A stretch of DNA of 64,000 nucleotides from Mycetocola zhujimingii (GTDB taxonomy: Bacteria; Actinomycetota; Actinomycetes; Actinomycetales; Microbacteriaceae), in NCBI RefSeq assembly GCF_003065425.1, contig NZ_CP026949.1, positions 1,302,001 through 1,366,000 of the forward strand, given 5' to 3'. Position numbers and translations under genes: made by a program. This document shows positions 50,949-59,634 of this stretch, one piece after another; positions within the stretch are counted from its first letter, which is position 1; each line of letters opens with the position of its first letter. The notes beneath the pieces are model-generated. The model was not told the DNA's origin. It searched no databases and saw nothing but the letters and a program-made list of their open reading frames with translations.

Positions 50949-52316
50949 GTGGCAGATCCAATCGATCCGGTGGTAGTGGCAGATGACTCTGTGATTTCCG
51001 GTCTGGACTATTGGCGCCAACTGCCGATCAAGCAGCAGCCGTCATGGCCCGACGCGGATGCCGTTGCGCGCGCGTCAGCACAGATCGCCTCGTTCCCCCC
51101 GCTCGTCTTCGCGGGTGAAGTGGACATTCTCCGCGAACGGCTCGCTCGCGCGGCATCCGGCGATGCTTTCCTCCTCCAGGGTGGGGACTGCGCCGAGACG
51201 TTCGCCGGTGCCACAGCCGACCAGATCCGTAACCGCGTGAAGACGATCCTGCAGATGGCTGTCGTGCTCACATACGGCGCATCGATGCCCGTCATCAAGA
51301 TGGGCCGCATGGCCGGCCAGTTCGCGAAGCCGCGCTCGAGCGACACGGAGACCCGCGGGGACGTGACCCTTCCGGCGTACCGCGGCGATATCGTCAACGG
51401 GTACGACTTCACGCCTGAGTCACGCCGTGCCGACCCCGCCAGGCTGGTCGAGGGGTACCACACGGCCGCCTCGACGCTCAACCTCATCCGCGCGTTCACG
51501 CAGGGTGGGTTCGCCGACCTTCGTGAGGTGCACAGCTGGAACAAGGGCTTTGCGTCCAACCCGGCGAACCACCGCTACGAGCAACTCGCTCATGACATCG
51601 ACAAGGCCATCAGGTTCATGGAAGCCGCCGGCGCGGATTTCGACGAACTCAAGCGCGTCGAGTTCTACACGGGCCACGAAGGCCTGCTCATGGATTACGA
51701 GCGCCCCATGACGCGGATCGACTCCCGAACGGGAACTCCGTACAACACCTCGTCCCACTTCCTCTGGATCGGGGAGCGCACGCGTGACCTCGACGGCGCG
51801 CACGTCGACTTCCTCTCGCGGGTTCGCAACCCGATCGGGGTCAAGCTTGGCCCGACGACGACTCCGGAGACGATGCAGAAGCTCATCGACAAGCTCGACC
51901 CGAACCGTGAGCCAGGACGTCTGACGTTCATCACGCGGATGGGCGCTGGCAAGATCCGTGACGCACTTCCTCCGCTGCTCGAGGCGATCAAGGCAACCGA
52001 TGCCAACCCGCTGTGGGTCACCGACCCCATGCACGGCAACGGAATCACGACGCCGAACGGGTACAAGACACGTCGGTTCGACGACGTCGTCGACGAGGTG
52101 AAGGGCTTCTTCGAGGCACACCGCCACGCGGGGACCCACCCGGGCGGGATCCACGTCGAACTCACGGGCGACGACGTCACCGAGTGCCTCGGCGGTTCGG
52201 AGCAACTCGACGAAGCGGCACTGGCGACGCGGTACGAGTCGCTGTGCGACCCGAGGCTCAACCACATGCAGTCTCTTGAGCTCGCCTTCCTCGTTGCTGA
52301 AGAGCTCGCCAAGTAG
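50949..52316 (+). CDS. aroG: Class II DAHP synthase (first shikimate enzyme)
   Basis: The 455-residue enzyme condenses phosphoenolpyruvate and erythrose 4-phosphate to DAHP. Class II features are WRQLPIKQQPSWPDADAV near the start, LLQGGDCAETFAGATADQIR, KMGRMAGQFAKPRSSDTE, RVEFYTGHEGLLMDYERPMT, GVKLGPTTTPE and DPMHGNGITTPNGYKTR. The start is a GTG at 50949 with AGGA upstream. The frame is open from 50844. The order aroG, pknL, Rv2175c matches M. tuberculosis. A perfect terminator follows. Confidence 0.96.
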   Translation: MADPIDPVVVADDSVISGLDYWRQLPIKQQPSWPDADAVARASAQIASFPPLVFAGEVDILRERLARAASGDAFLLQGGDCAETFAGATADQIRNRVKTILQMAVVLTYGASMPVIKMGRMAGQFAKPRSSDTETRGDVTLPAYRGDIVNGYDFTPESRRADPARLVEGYHTAASTLNLIRAFTQGGFADLREVHSWNKGFASNPANHRYEQLAHDIDKAIRFMEAAGADFDELKRVEFYTGHEGLLMDYERPMTRIDSRTGTPYNTSSHFLWIGERTRDLDGAHVDFLSRVRNPIGVKLGPTTTPETMQKLIDKLDPNREPGRLTFITRMGAGKIRDALPPLLEAIKATDANPLWVTDPMHGNGITTPNGYKTRRFDDVVDEVKGFFEAHRHAGTHPGGIHVELTGDDVTECLGGSEQLDEAALATRYESLCDPRLNHMQSLELAFLVAEELAK

Positions 52317-52335
52317 TTTCAGCTCGTTCGACAAC

Positions 52336-52366
52336 GAAACCCCCTGACCAGCGGTCAGGGGGTTTC
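52336..52366. terminator. Terminator after aroG
   Basis: A perfect 14-bp stem (GAAACCCCCTGACC and its complement) with an AGC loop, ending in TTTC. It lies between convergent aroG and the kinase gene. Confidence 0.85.
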
Positions 52367-52418
52367 GTGCGTACCGGGTTCGACCGCGGCGGCAGGCGCG
52401 TTCACCACGCCCCGCTGG

Positions 52419-54353
52419 CTAGGGCGCTTCGAAGAGGTATGAGGTCAGCGTGACCGTCGCCCCACGCTTGATCGCCGTTCCGCCCGCGGGGTCGGACTGG
52501 TCGACGGTGACGAGCGGGAAGCCCCAGTTCGTCTCGGCGACGTCGCTGATCACCTTGACCGTGAATCCAAGGTCCTCGAGTTCGGCCTTCGCTTCGGCGA
52601 GCACCTTCCCGACGACATCCGGAACCGTAACGAGGTCTTCGCCCTTCGAGACGACGAGGGTAGCGGTGTCGGTTGGACGGATGGTGCCATCGGGCAACTC
52701 AGCCCTGATCACAACGCCCTTGGCGACCTCGTCGCTGAATTCTTCCTTGCTCTTGTCGGCGACAACGAGTCCGCGCCCGGTGAGCGCACTCCTCGCCTCG
52801 TCCGGGCTCATCCCGCCGACGGAGGGGATACCTCCGAGCGAAACAGCGAGGTTGATCGTCTCGCCCTGGAGGATCTCGCCGCCGCCCGAAACATCCGCGC
52901 CCGATGCGGCATCCGCAGCGGAGAGGACAATGCCGTCGGCCGCGTCGTCATTGAACTGCTGGTCGACGCTGCCCAGGGTGAGGCGGTTGTCGTTGAGATA
53001 TGCCTCGGCGTCGGCCAGGGGCATCCCGGCGAGGGCAGGTACGGTGACAGGCGCGCGCCCGAGCGACACATTGACCGTGACGCTCGAGCCCTTGTCGACC
53101 AGGGCGCCGTCTCCTGGGTCTGTGCTCGATACGAGACCGACAGGGACGTCGAAGCTGTATTCCTCGCCGGGCGTTACGGTGAGGCCGAGATCGGTGAGGA
53201 TCTGGCTGGCGGATTCTGGGCTTTCGTTGACGAGCGACGGTACCGAGACGTGCGAACCGGGACCGGCAGCGAAATACCAGCCGGTGCCTCCGGAGAGTGC
53301 GGCAAGGATCAGGACAAGGCCGAGGATCCAGTACCCCCTGGTCCGTCTCTTCGCCGTCACCGCGCTGAGCGCAGACGCAGGGTCATCGGGATCCACTGGG
53401 TCCGCACGCATCGAGGGGGATGTCAGAACCTGCGTGAAACCCGCGGTATCGCTTGCGGGCGGGCTAGCCATGACCATCGTCGCCTGGGTGCTCGCTGCAC
53501 CGCCGAAACCAAGCTGCTTCTCTACTTCGCGCAGCCGCTCGAGCATTTCCCTGGCGTCGCTCGGACGCTCGTCCGGTGATCGTTCCGTTGCCCAGAGGAC
53601 GAGGTCGTCGAGGGCGTCCGGCACATCCGGGTTGACCGCACTGGGCCGTGGGACCGACTCATTGGCGTGCTGGTACGCGATCTGCATGGGCTGTTCGCCC
53701 TTGTACGGCTGCTCGCCGGTGAGCATTTCGTACATCATGATGCCGAGGGCGTAGATATCGCTTCTGGCGTCAGCGATGCCTCGGGTGACGAGCTCGGGGG
53801 AGAGGTAGGCGATGGTTCCGAGCAGGGACTGTCCTGTCGCGGTGTTCGCACTCGCGGCACGGGCCAGTCCGAAGTCGCTGATCTTGATCCGGCCGTCGTC
53901 GGCGAGGAGGACGTTCTCCGGTTTCACGTCCCTGTGGATGATTCCGGCGCGGTGCGCTGCTGCGAGGCCGCTCGTCACGGCATCCATGATGTCGATGACC
54001 TGGCGTGCCGTGAGCTTGCCGTGGTCGCGAAGCAGTTCCCTGAGGGTGATCCCCGGCAGGTATTCCATGACCAGGTACGCGAGGTCGGAATCCTGGCCCT
54101 GGTCGAACACGCTCACCACGTGCGGATCGGCAAGCCTCGCCGCGCTCCGCGCTTCCTGCACGAACCGATTGCGGAAGTTGCTGTCGTCAGCCAGGTGCCC
54201 GTGCATGACCTTGATGGCCACGCGGCGTTCAAGACGCAGATCGGTGGCGAGGTAGACCGTCGCCATGCCGCCCCGCGCGATGCGCGAACGCACGTCATAT
54301 CGGTCGTCGATGAGACGGCCGATAATCGGGTCGGTCTGCTGGCTGGTTGTCAC
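52419..54353 (-). CDS. Ser/Thr protein kinase with four PASTA repeats at the pknL locus
   Basis: The 644-residue membrane kinase has a eukaryotic-type catalytic domain (IARGGMATVYLATD, catalytic Lys48, IIHRDVKPENVLL, ISDFGLARA, GTIAYLSPEL, SDIYALGIMMYEMLTG), a juxtamembrane linker, one membrane segment WILGLVLILAALSGGTGWYF and four extracellular PASTA repeats. PASTA domains sense muropeptides or lipid II. By position (aroG to Rv2175c) it is the PknL orthologue, but PknL of mycobacteria has no PASTA, which PknB does. The GTG at 54353 starts it. The adjacent LysM gene is upstream on the same strand. Confidence 0.92.
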   Translation of the reverse strand: MTTSQQTDPIIGRLIDDRYDVRSRIARGGMATVYLATDLRLERRVAIKVMHGHLADDSNFRNRFVQEARSAARLADPHVVSVFDQGQDSDLAYLVMEYLPGITLRELLRDHGKLTARQVIDIMDAVTSGLAAAHRAGIIHRDVKPENVLLADDGRIKISDFGLARAASANTATGQSLLGTIAYLSPELVTRGIADARSDIYALGIMMYEMLTGEQPYKGEQPMQIAYQHANESVPRPSAVNPDVPDALDDLVLWATERSPDERPSDAREMLERLREVEKQLGFGGAASTQATMVMASPPASDTAGFTQVLTSPSMRADPVDPDDPASALSAVTAKRRTRGYWILGLVLILAALSGGTGWYFAAGPGSHVSVPSLVNESPESASQILTDLGLTVTPGEEYSFDVPVGLVSSTDPGDGALVDKGSSVTVNVSLGRAPVTVPALAGMPLADAEAYLNDNRLTLGSVDQQFNDDAADGIVLSAADAASGADVSGGGEILQGETINLAVSLGGIPSVGGMSPDEARSALTGRGLVVADKSKEEFSDEVAKGVVIRAELPDGTIRPTDTATLVVSKGEDLVTVPDVVGKVLAEAKAELEDLGFTVKVISDVAETNWGFPLVTVDQSDPAGGTAIKRGATVTLTSYLFEAP

Positions 54354-54462
54354 GAACGAAAGTCTATGGATGGTCGCGGCCGTGGCGCTGACAAAACACC
54401 GCAAGGCCCACTAATCAGGGGCAATTCGTGACCCGATCGTAGTATTGTCGGCGCCAGCCTGA

Positions 54463-55575
54463 TCAACCGAGCTCGGAGACCCAGCTCCGCGCTGACGCTT
54501 CCCACTTCGAGTAGGCGTCGGGGTGAGCAGACTTCTGGACAGCCTGGGCGGCGGCGCTGATCGTGAGCGACTCCCACCCGTCGATGTCGAGGAGTCCCGT
54601 CGTGAGTCCGGGGTTCGGGTTGACGTGCCCGCCGAAGAAAGCTTTCGTTGCGCGAACGGGGTCGAGGGCCTGTTCCGCGGTGCCCCAGCCCATGCTCGGG
54701 CGCTGCTGGAACAGGCCGAGCGAGTCCCTGTCGCCGTGCTGAACGTTGCGGAGGCTTGACTCCTGCGCAGCGGTGACGAGGGCGATGACGATCCCGTGGT
54801 CGCTCACGCCGATGGCCCGGGCGGTCGAGACGATGATCGCGGCGTTTGAGCGCATCTCGGCGGTCATCGGTGTGATCGCGGCTTCGGTCGGTGGCGCCGG
54901 GGCTGGCGCGGGGGCGGGAGCCGGCACCGCCGACGTTGGGCTGCCGCCGGGAATGGCGAGGTCCTGCCCCGGGTAGATGATGCTGCCCGAGCTCAGACCG
55001 TTCGCGGCGAACACCGCGGCGACACTCACGCCGTGTGCCGAAGCAATCCCGGACACCGTGTCACCCGAGACGACGGTGTAGGTCGACGACGATGGGGCGG
55101 GAGGCGGAGGCGTGGGCTGCGCGGCGTCCGGGCTCGCTGTTGCGCCGGTGAGAAGAAGAGTCTGCCCAGGAAAGATCATGCTCGACCAGCCGAGCCCATT
55201 CAAGGCGAGAACGGATGCCGTTGCCAGGCCGAACTTCGACGCGATGCCCGAAATAGTGTCGCCGGACTCCACCGTGTACTGGGCGGGCGCTGCCTGAATC
55301 GTGAGGGGCGTCGGCGCGGCTGTCGTGGGAGTGGGAGCCGGGACGCTCGAGCGGGGCTTGGGCGAGGACATCGGCGAGTGGGCGGCTGCCGGCAGGGCGA
55401 TTTGCATGCTGGCGGCGAGTGATCCGGTCAGGACCAGCGGGAGAGTGAGGTTGCGCGCCCGACGGCGTCCGTGTGCACGCGAGTTGGTCGCGCTCTCGGT
55501 GAGGGCGCGCTCGGCCGACCCGTCGACAGCTGGCAGGTTCTGGGAAAGCAGGTGAGACGCTGGTGGCAACGACAT
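54463..55575 (-). CDS. Secreted double-LysM protein with lysozyme-like C-terminus
   Basis: The 370-residue protein has a Arg-rich N-terminus and a long hydrophobic signal (LTLPLVLTGSLAASMQIAL) followed by Ala-x-Ala. Two LysM repeats follow (YTVESGDTISGIASKFGL and YTVVSGDTVSGIASAHGV), with Pro/Ala-rich linkers. The C-terminal 150 residues with IVIALVTAAQESSLRNVQHG and SLGLFQQRPSMGWG look like an actinobacterial transglycosylase-like or lysozyme-like catalytic domain, with Glu in AAQESS. It is probably a cell-wall hydrolase or scaffold. It lies upstream of the PASTA kinase and may be in the same transcription unit. Confidence 0.88.
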   Translation of the reverse strand: MSLPPASHLLSQNLPAVDGSAERALTESATNSRAHGRRRARNLTLPLVLTGSLAASMQIALPAAAHSPMSSPKPRSSVPAPTPTTAAPTPLTIQAAPAQYTVESGDTISGIASKFGLATASVLALNGLGWSSMIFPGQTLLLTGATASPDAAQPTPPPPAPSSSTYTVVSGDTVSGIASAHGVSVAAVFAANGLSSGSIIYPGQDLAIPGGSPTSAVPAPAPAPAPAPPTEAAITPMTAEMRSNAAIIVSTARAIGVSDHGIVIALVTAAQESSLRNVQHGDRDSLGLFQQRPSMGWGTAEQALDPVRATKAFFGGHVNPNPGLTTGLLDIDGWESLTISAAAQAVQKSAHPDAYSKWEASARSWVSELG

Positions 55576-55733
55576 GGAATGACCCCCGTTCGTGTGACAT
55601 CCGGTTCATACGCTCCCATAGATCTGTGCCGGGAGTCAATCATCGGGGCCCGTGTGACCCGTGTGGCTGGTGTGAACTGCGTGCGCGTCGGCCGGAGGTG
55701 AGATCGATCGGCGCGACGTGGCAGACTCGTACC

Positions 55734-56075
55734 GTGACGAACATGTTTCCTGAGCGACAGTGGCTGACCCTTTCCGACCTCGCCGACGCACTCGGGGTGA
55801 CCCAGAGCCGCATCCGCAAGCTGATCGAGGAACGCCAGTTGCTCGCCGTCAAGCGCGACGGGGTCCTGAGCGTTCCCGCCGATTTCCTTCGCGACAACGA
55901 GCCCCTCAGTGAACTCCGCGGCACGCTCTTCGTGCTGGCTGACGCGGGGTTCCGCGACGACGACGCCATGCGCTGGCTGCTCGAAGAAGAGGAAAGCCTC
56001 CTCGCCGCCCCGATCGACGCGCTGCGCGCCGGTCGCAAGGCCGAGGTCCGTCGAGTGGCTCAGGCGCTGGCCTGA
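55734..56075 (+). CDS. Rv2175c-like DNA-binding protein
   Basis: The 113-residue protein has a short winged helix-turn-helix: WLTLSDLADALGVTQSRIRK and LIEERQLLAVKRDGVLSVPA, and a C-terminal helical part GTLFVLADAGFRDDDAMRWL. Rv2175c is a DNA-binding protein phosphorylated by PknL in M. tuberculosis, and the neighbouring kinase makes the same link likely here. The start GTG at 55734 gives VTNMFPERQW, with an ATG three codons later as alternative. It is divergent from the LysM gene and convergent with idsA. Confidence 0.9.
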   Translation: MTNMFPERQWLTLSDLADALGVTQSRIRKLIEERQLLAVKRDGVLSVPADFLRDNEPLSELRGTLFVLADAGFRDDDAMRWLLEEEESLLAAPIDALRAGRKAEVRRVAQALA

Positions 56076-56117
56076 TCAAGACTCACGTGACCGGGCCGGC
56101 CCCGGTCAGCGGGTGCG

Positions 56118-57224
56118 TCAGTAGGTTCGGCGGGTAACGGCATCCGCCAGCTCTCTGAGCTGTCCGGTCGCCGTCGCCGAGAGCGGGGCCGCGTCGAGCG
56201 CCGCTATGGCACGGGCGACATTGCTGTCGATCATTGCCTCGACGTCGTCGACCGCTCCGGATTCGCGAATGGTTGCCTGGAGCGAGGCGATCTGGGAATC
56301 GTTGAGATCGGGATCGCCGAGTAATTCATCGAGGATGTTCCTCGCGGGTGCCGGGATCGATGCGCGGGTTCGAGCGATGAGTACGGTGCGCTTGCCCTCG
56401 CGGAGGTCGTCTCCGCTTGGCTTGCCCGTCACCGCTGCATCGCCGAAGACGCCAAGCAGATCGTCCCTGAGCTGGAAAGCGACGCCGAGGGGGAGTCCGA
56501 ACGCCCGAAGCGATGAGAGCTGCGCCGGGGTTGCTCCGGCGAGAAGACCGCCGAGCGCGAGCGGGCTCTCGATGCTGTACTTCGCGGACTTGTAGATCAG
56601 GACCTGCTGCGCGCGGCTGAGCTGCGAGCTGTCGTCCTGCGAGCGCCATGCTCGTTCCTCGAGGATGTCGAGGTACTGGCCAGCCGTGACCTCGGTTCGC
56701 ATCCTGTTGAACTCGGCCCTGGCGCTCCGCGCGACGGGCCTCGAGCATCCGTCGAGCGCGTCGTCGAGGAGCTCGTCGCTCCAGCCGAGGAGCAAATCGC
56801 CGAGGAGCGTCGCCGCCGCCCGGCCGTACTCTGCCGCGTCACCAGCCCATCCACCGTCGCGGTGCAAGCGCTCAAAGCGACGGTGAGCGCTCGGGGCGCC
56901 CCTCCTGGTGTCTGAGTTGTCGATGATGTCGTCGTGAATCAGCGCGGCGGCGTGGAAGATCTCGAGCGCACTCGCGGCAGAAACCACGTCGGAGACCGAC
57001 GCTCGACCGTCGCTGTCACCGACTGCCGCCGAGTCGGCAACGCTCTGCCAGCCCCAGTAGCAGAAGCGGGCGCGGAACCGCTTGCCACCGCTGAGAAACT
57101 CCCGAGAAAAGGAAGCAAAGGGATCGAGTCCTGACCCGACCTGGGCGAGAATTGACTCCCGCGATGAAATGAACTCACCGATCCGAGACTGGACAAGGTC
57201 GTTCAGGTTGGCGGTTTCATTCAC
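56118..57224 (-). CDS. idsA: Polyprenyl (geranylgeranyl-type) diphosphate synthase
   Basis: The 368-residue trans-isoprenyl diphosphate synthase has the first Asp-rich motif HDDIIDNSDTRRG (two Asp), the second DDLLGVFGD, and GGKRFRARFCYW near the N-terminus. FQLRDDLLGVFGDAAVTGKP and KSAKYSIESPLALGG are also standard. Chain length cannot be read with certainty, though actinobacterial IdsA members make C15-C20 products. The start is a GTG at 57224 with no strong ribosome binding site. It is convergent with the Rv2175c-like gene and divergent from DUF3040, as in M. tuberculosis Rv2173 order. Confidence 0.93.
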   Translation of the reverse strand: MNETANLNDLVQSRIGEFISSRESILAQVGSGLDPFASFSREFLSGGKRFRARFCYWGWQSVADSAAVGDSDGRASVSDVVSAASALEIFHAAALIHDDIIDNSDTRRGAPSAHRRFERLHRDGGWAGDAAEYGRAAATLLGDLLLGWSDELLDDALDGCSRPVARSARAEFNRMRTEVTAGQYLDILEERAWRSQDDSSQLSRAQQVLIYKSAKYSIESPLALGGLLAGATPAQLSSLRAFGLPLGVAFQLRDDLLGVFGDAAVTGKPSGDDLREGKRTVLIARTRASIPAPARNILDELLGDPDLNDSQIASLQATIRESGAVDDVEAMIDSNVARAIAALDAAPLSATATGQLRELADAVTRRTY

Positions 57225-57303
57225 ACAGCTAGCCTAGCCATCCGCGCAAGGCTAGAATCGACAGGGATGAACCTGCGTCGCACCCGAGTTGGAGGGGAAC
57301 ATC

Positions 57304-57687
57304 ATGCCACTGTCTGAACAGGAGCAACGGCTTCTCGATGAGATGGAGCGCAACCTCTACAGGAACGACGCTGATTTCGTATCGACCGTCGGAAACCGTA
57401 AGGGCCGCCCGAGTTATCGCAATATCGCGATCGGCTGTGTCATCACCATCGTCGGCGCGGGAGCGCTCATCGCCGGAGTAATCCTGCAGCAGCCCATCAT
57501 CGGGATTATCGGATTCGCCGCCATGCTGGCCGGCGTGATGTTCGCCATCAGTCCAGGCAAGGGCGAAGCGACCTCGGAGCCGCAATCCCCGTTTCCTGCT
57601 TCAGGCAAGCGTTCGCAGTCTGCGGCATCCCCGTCGTTCATGGATCGAATGAACCATCGCTGGGACAAGCGCCAGGACGAAAACTGA
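57304..57687 (+). CDS. DUF3040 membrane protein (Rv2169c-like)
   Basis: The 127-residue protein begins MPLSEQEQRLLDEMERNLYR, the DUF3040 signature, followed by two hydrophobic helices, IAIGCVITIVGAGALIAGVI and QPIIGIIGFAAMLAGVMFAI, and a charged cytoplasmic tail. The ATG at 57304 has a GGAGGGG site. This small family is conserved near the division cluster in actinobacteria (Rv2169c). The function is unknown. It is divergent from idsA and is followed by a terminator. Confidence 0.9.
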   Translation: MPLSEQEQRLLDEMERNLYRNDADFVSTVGNRKGRPSYRNIAIGCVITIVGAGALIAGVILQQPIIGIIGFAAMLAGVMFAISPGKGEATSEPQSPFPASGKRSQSAASPSFMDRMNHRWDKRQDEN

Positions 57688-57741
57688 GAGTGCGTTAGCA
57701 CCCCATGCCTGAGCGGACGTGAGTCCGCGGCACCCCGCTGA

Positions 57742-57770
57742 GGGCCGACCATCTGGTCGGCCCTTTTTTT
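57742..57770 (+). terminator. Intrinsic terminator after DUF3040 gene
   Basis: A perfect 10-bp stem (GGGCCGACCA and TGGTCGGCCC) with a 2-base loop is followed by seven T. It separates the DUF3040 gene from the mraZ control region. Confidence 0.88.
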
Positions 57771-57828
57771 GTGCCCGATTTCGCATCGCGCCCGCACACA
57801 TTTCTCGGGTCGCTCGTTTGCGCGCGGC

Positions 57829-57886
57829 ACCTCCGCCGCGTCCTCCACCGCGTCCTCCACTGCGCTCCACCTGTTCCTCCACTGCG
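57829..57886 (+). repeat. Degenerate 12-bp repeat upstream of mraZ
   Basis: Related 12-bp units with CCTCCACCGCG, CCTCCACTGCG and similar words begin at 57829, 57841, 57853 and 57875, with an extra CTCCAC between. The reverse strand carries GTGGAG words as in the MraZ boxes. In the rest of the 455-bp interval 57688-58142 I see no gene. Confidence 0.6.
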
Positions 57887-58084
57887 CACCACCGGCCGCA
57901 CCTACCCCGGCTTGTTGAGCCCACGTGTGTGCCTTCTGGTGCCGGGTACCCGCCCTGGGCCGCGCTCGATCCATCGCCGCGCTCAATTTCGCTCCATTTC
58001 CCTCCACCTGAGTGTTCGTTGCAAATTCAGGCCTGTTTACGAGAAAAAACCCGAATAGAGCACTAATTCCGACATATGTGGTGC

Positions 58085-58104
58085 AAAGTGGAGTAAAGTG
58101 GAGT
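58085..58104 (+). promoter_or_regulatory. Paired direct-repeat boxes, candidate MraZ operator
   Basis: AAAGTGGAGT occurs twice in direct succession (58085-58094 and 58095-58104), 39 bp before the mraZ ATG. The 10-bp spacing (one helical turn) and location suit MraZ, a regulator that binds short direct repeats upstream of its own operon. The sequence is typical of actinobacterial mraZ leaders. Confidence 0.72.
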
Positions 58105-58142
58105 CAACCTGATGCTTGGCCGGAACGAAGGGGGATGTGCCG

Positions 58143-58574
58143 ATGTTTCTTGGCACGTATGCCCCCAAGCTCGACGAAAAGGGCCGGATCATCCTCCCCG
58201 CGAAGTTCCGCGATGAACTCGCAGGGGGAGTTGTCATGACCCGCGGACAGGAACACTGCGTGTACGTGTTCAGCACCCGCGAGTTCGAAGCGCTTCACGA
58301 CAAGATCCGCCAGGCGCCGGTGACGAGCAAGCAGGCCCGCGACTACCTCCGGGTTTTTCTTTCCGGGGCGAGCGCCGAGACACCGGACAAGCAGAACCGG
58401 ATCACGGTTCCGGCCTCGCTGCGGAGTTACGCGGGTCTCTCTCGTGACCTGACGGTCATTGGAGCGGGAAGCCGCGCCGAGATCTGGGACACAGAGGCGT
58501 GGGAGAAGTACCTCGAAGAGCAGGAAGCTGCATTCGCCGATACCGCAGAGGAGGTGATTCCTGGATTGTTCTAG
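58143..58574 (+). CDS. mraZ: Transcriptional regulator MraZ
   Basis: The 143-residue DNA-binding protein has two SpoVT/AbrB-like swapped-hairpin halves: [20 protein letters not shown] then [20 protein letters not shown], and a second [20 protein letters not shown]. It represses or tunes the division and cell-wall operon that it heads. The ATG at 58143 has AAGGGGG upstream. The frame opens at 58116. Paired boxes at 58085 fit its expected operator. rsmH follows after 103 bp. Confidence 0.96.
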   Translation: MFLGTYAPKLDEKGRIILPAKFRDELAGGVVMTRGQEHCVYVFSTREFEALHDKIRQAPVTSKQARDYLRVFLSGASAETPDKQNRITVPASLRSYAGLSRDLTVIGAGSRAEIWDTEAWEKYLEEQEAAFADTAEEVIPGLF

Positions 58575-58677
58575 TCCCTGAGCTCTGACTCCCAGCCGTT
58601 CGCTCGCCCTGGCACACTTCCCCGGTGCCAGGTCCGAATGGATGGGGATCAGGATTCAGGGGCAGTCCGGAGAAGCT

Positions 58678-59634
58678 ATGGAATTCAACAACATTCACAC
58701 ACCGGTCATGCTCGAGCGGACCATCGAGCTGCTCGGCCCGGCAGTGTCACACCCGGGCGCTGTCCTCGTCGATGCCACCCTCGGCATGGGAGGACACGCT
58801 GAGGCATTCCTCGAACGGTTCCCCGAGCTTCAGCTGGTTGGCCTCGACAGGGACCTCGAGGCCCTCGCGATCGCCGAAGAGCGGCTCAAGCGCTTCAGCG
58901 ACCGGTTCCACCCCGTTCACACGGTCTACGACGGGATCGCCGAAGCCCTCGACAGCCTCGGGTTCCCCGAGGCGCATGGCATCCTGTTCGACCTCGGAGT
59001 GTCATCGCTGCAGCTGGACCGGACCGAGCGCGGTTTCTCCTACTCCCAGGACGCACCTCTCGACATGCGCATGGACTCAACGAGCGACCTGACGGCCGAG
59101 ACCATCCTTGCCACCTACCGGGAGGGCGACCTCCGGAGGATCTTCGAAGACTACGGCGAAGAGAAGCTCGCGGCGCGGTACGCCCGCCGCATCGTCGAGG
59201 CACGACAGGTCGAACCGATTACCCGCTCGGGCCAGCTCGTCCAGGTGCTGCAGGATGCAACGCCTGCGGCGCTCTCGCGGGCCGGTCACCCTGCCAAGCG
59301 TGTGTTCCAGGCACTTCGCATCGAGGTCAACACCGAACTGAGCGTCCTGAGGCGCGCGATCCCGGCCGCTCTCGGAACCCTCGCCGTTGGGGGACGCATC
59401 GTGGTGCTCTCGTACCAGTCCCTCGAGGACCGGATCGTGAAGCGCGACCTCGCCGCAGCGAGTTCGTCAACCTCGCCCGCCGATCTGCCGGTCGAACTGC
59501 CAGAGCACAGCCCCCGTTTCCGGCTGCTCGTGCGCGGCACCGAGATGGCGACAGAAGAAGAAAAAGCATCGAACCCGCGAGCGACGCCCGTCCGCTTGCG
59601 CGCAGCTGAACGACTGAAAGCGGAAAACTCATGA
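58678..59634 (+). CDS. rsmH: 16S rRNA C1402 N4-methyltransferase RsmH
   Basis: The 318-residue enzyme methylates C1402 of 16S rRNA with SAM. Motifs are VLVDATLGMGGHAEAFLERF, VGLDRDLEALAIAEERL, FDLGVSSLQLDRTERGFSYS and APLDMRMD, with FQALRIEVNTEL later. The ATG at 58678 is chosen because MEFNNIHTPVML is the family start, with GGAGAA upstream. The frame begins at 58642. The stop overlaps the FtsL-like gene by 4 bp. Confidence 0.96.
   Translation: MEFNNIHTPVMLERTIELLGPAVSHPGAVLVDATLGMGGHAEAFLERFPELQLVGLDRDLEALAIAEERLKRFSDRFHPVHTVYDGIAEALDSLGFPEAHGILFDLGVSSLQLDRTERGFSYSQDAPLDMRMDSTSDLTAETILATYREGDLRRIFEDYGEEKLAARYARRIVEARQVEPITRSGQLVQVLQDATPAALSRAGHPAKRVFQALRIEVNTELSVLRRAIPAALGTLAVGGRIVVLSYQSLEDRIVKRDLAAASSSTSPADLPVELPEHSPRFRLLVRGTEMATEEEKASNPRATPVRLRAAERLKAENS

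Noticed and set aside
57719-58066. Arg/Pro-rich ORFs in the mraZ upstream region
   Set aside because: No ribosome binding site, biased composition following the 12-bp repeat, and both strands open. It is better explained as a control region.
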